NCBI RefSeq assembly: GCF_014451325.2
Contig: NZ_JACSCH020000008.1
Span: 304,721 to 368,720, forward strand
DNA: 64,000 bases
Direction: 5' to 3'
DNA from: Streptomyces sp. CB02980
GTDB lineage: Bacteria > Actinomycetota > Actinomycetes > Streptomycetales > Streptomycetaceae
In this document: in pieces, positions 63,583 to 64,000 of the stretch
Layout: each line of letters opens with the position of its first letter
Position numbering within the stretch: position 1 is the first letter of the stretch
Notes under the pieces: model-generated
Database searches by the model: none
What the model was told of the DNA's origin: nothing
The model's input: the letters and a program-made list of their open reading frames with translations, nothing else
Made by a program: the position numbers and the translations under genes

Positions 63583-64000
63583 CCTCGGGACGGCTAAGGC
63601 GAAGCGGGATGTCCGGGATCCCCTGTGCGAGGAGCGCCGCGGTAGGACGGGGGTGAACTGTGGGCTGTCGGCAGCCTGTCCGGCGGTCAGCACGAACGCC
63701 TGCGGTCGGCGCCTGCGGTCGGCGGCGAGGTGGGCTTTGCCGGTCAGCCGCCCCGCGAGCGTCCCAAGAGGGTCGTCGCAGGGTCTTGGGGTACCGGCCG
63801 TACTCGCCGATCGGCAGGTGCGGCCCGATGAACTCCCGCTCCTGGTGCGTCAGTTGGGCGCGTCACGCGCGACGGTCTAGCGGGCCAGGGCCCGGAACGG
63901 GGTGGAACCCGCGGGCTGATCATGGCCTGATCCGCGCTGGGCGGGCTGGGGGGCGGGCGTTTGCGGAGCGGCGGCTGCGGCGTTGCGGGTCTCGTGCATG
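63583..64000. other. Gene-poor window end with a transposase relic
   Basis: This 418-bp region contains the transposase remnant described separately and GGCGGG-rich low-complexity sequence toward 63930-63980. No frame has the coding character of its neighbours. Confidence 0.5.
63785..63862 (-). pseudogene. Truncated IS5-family transposase N-terminus
   Basis: A minus frame reads QLTHQEREFIGPHLPIGEYG, then RYPKTLR, matching the start of IS5-type transposases (LTDxQWxxIEPYLPIGxxGPYPxxLR). A TGA lies immediately upstream and homology stops after about 26 residues, so this is a dead fragment with no visible inverted repeats. Confidence 0.7.

Overview
The window is high-GC actinobacterial chromosome, almost certainly Streptomyces. 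Third codon positions are nearly all G or C, GTG starts are common, and several genes have a TANNNT -10 box 5 to 8 nt before the start codon, as in leaderless transcription. The gene families are typical too: ROK and LacI regulators, F420-type nitroreductases, mycothiol-dependent isomerase-like proteins, Cds1 and PucR/CdaR regulators. No rRNA, tRNA, CRISPR array, phage or intact insertion sequence was seen.

Layout. 0-6.3 kb: unidentified partial gene, LacI regulator divergent from a ROK sugar kinase over a shared operator, a TmrB-like/NUDIX fusion, an MBL hydrolase and an M20 dipeptidase. 6.3-9.4 kb: geranylgeranyl-reductase-like flavoprotein, then an F420-type nitroreductase divergent from a TetR gene across three operator-like palindromes. 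9.5-13.7 kb: NarL-type two-component pair, and a 14-TM drug exporter divergent from a MarR gene. 13.7-21 kb: mixed metabolic, regulatory and small secreted genes. 21-25.6 kb: TetR-controlled MacB/FtsX-type ABC exporter with a SHOCT protein. 25.6-30.2 kb: RsbW-like ATPase, Cds1 cysteine desulfhydrase, SRPBCC proteins, DeoR regulator. 30.3-36 kb: membrane protein with a split alpha/beta-hydrolase signature, converging on a beta-helix/AAA ATPase, then an Rv1733c-like protein. 36-44.3 kb: MOSC protein, Pro/Gln/Tyr-rich protein, HpnB-like glycosyltransferase, racemase, Lnt, NUDIX and 3-hydroxybutyrate dehydrogenase. 44.5-48.6 kb: CdaR-type regulator, MHS transporter and a cupin with a Cys-rich tail. 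48.6-50.7 kb: decayed PLP-enzyme remnant and an ArsR-controlled three-gene operon.

50.8-61.9 kb holds the most distinctive block: seven tightly packed minus-strand genes behind a DUF3068 gene that has its own near-consensus promoter. They encode a GT4 glycosyltransferase, a methyltransferase, a 1439-residue AftD/DUF3367-like arabinosyltransferase homologue, a condensation-domain-like acyltransferase, a second methyltransferase, an EamA-like transporter and a Trm112-like protein. This looks like a system that builds, acylates, methylates and exports a cell-envelope glycan or glycolipid. A PucR-type regulator follows, and the window ends in a region with a transposase remnant.

A recurring non-coding feature is short tandem repeats that start in or just beyond gene 3' ends and often copy the stop codon, for example 27 bp x4 at 17999-18106.
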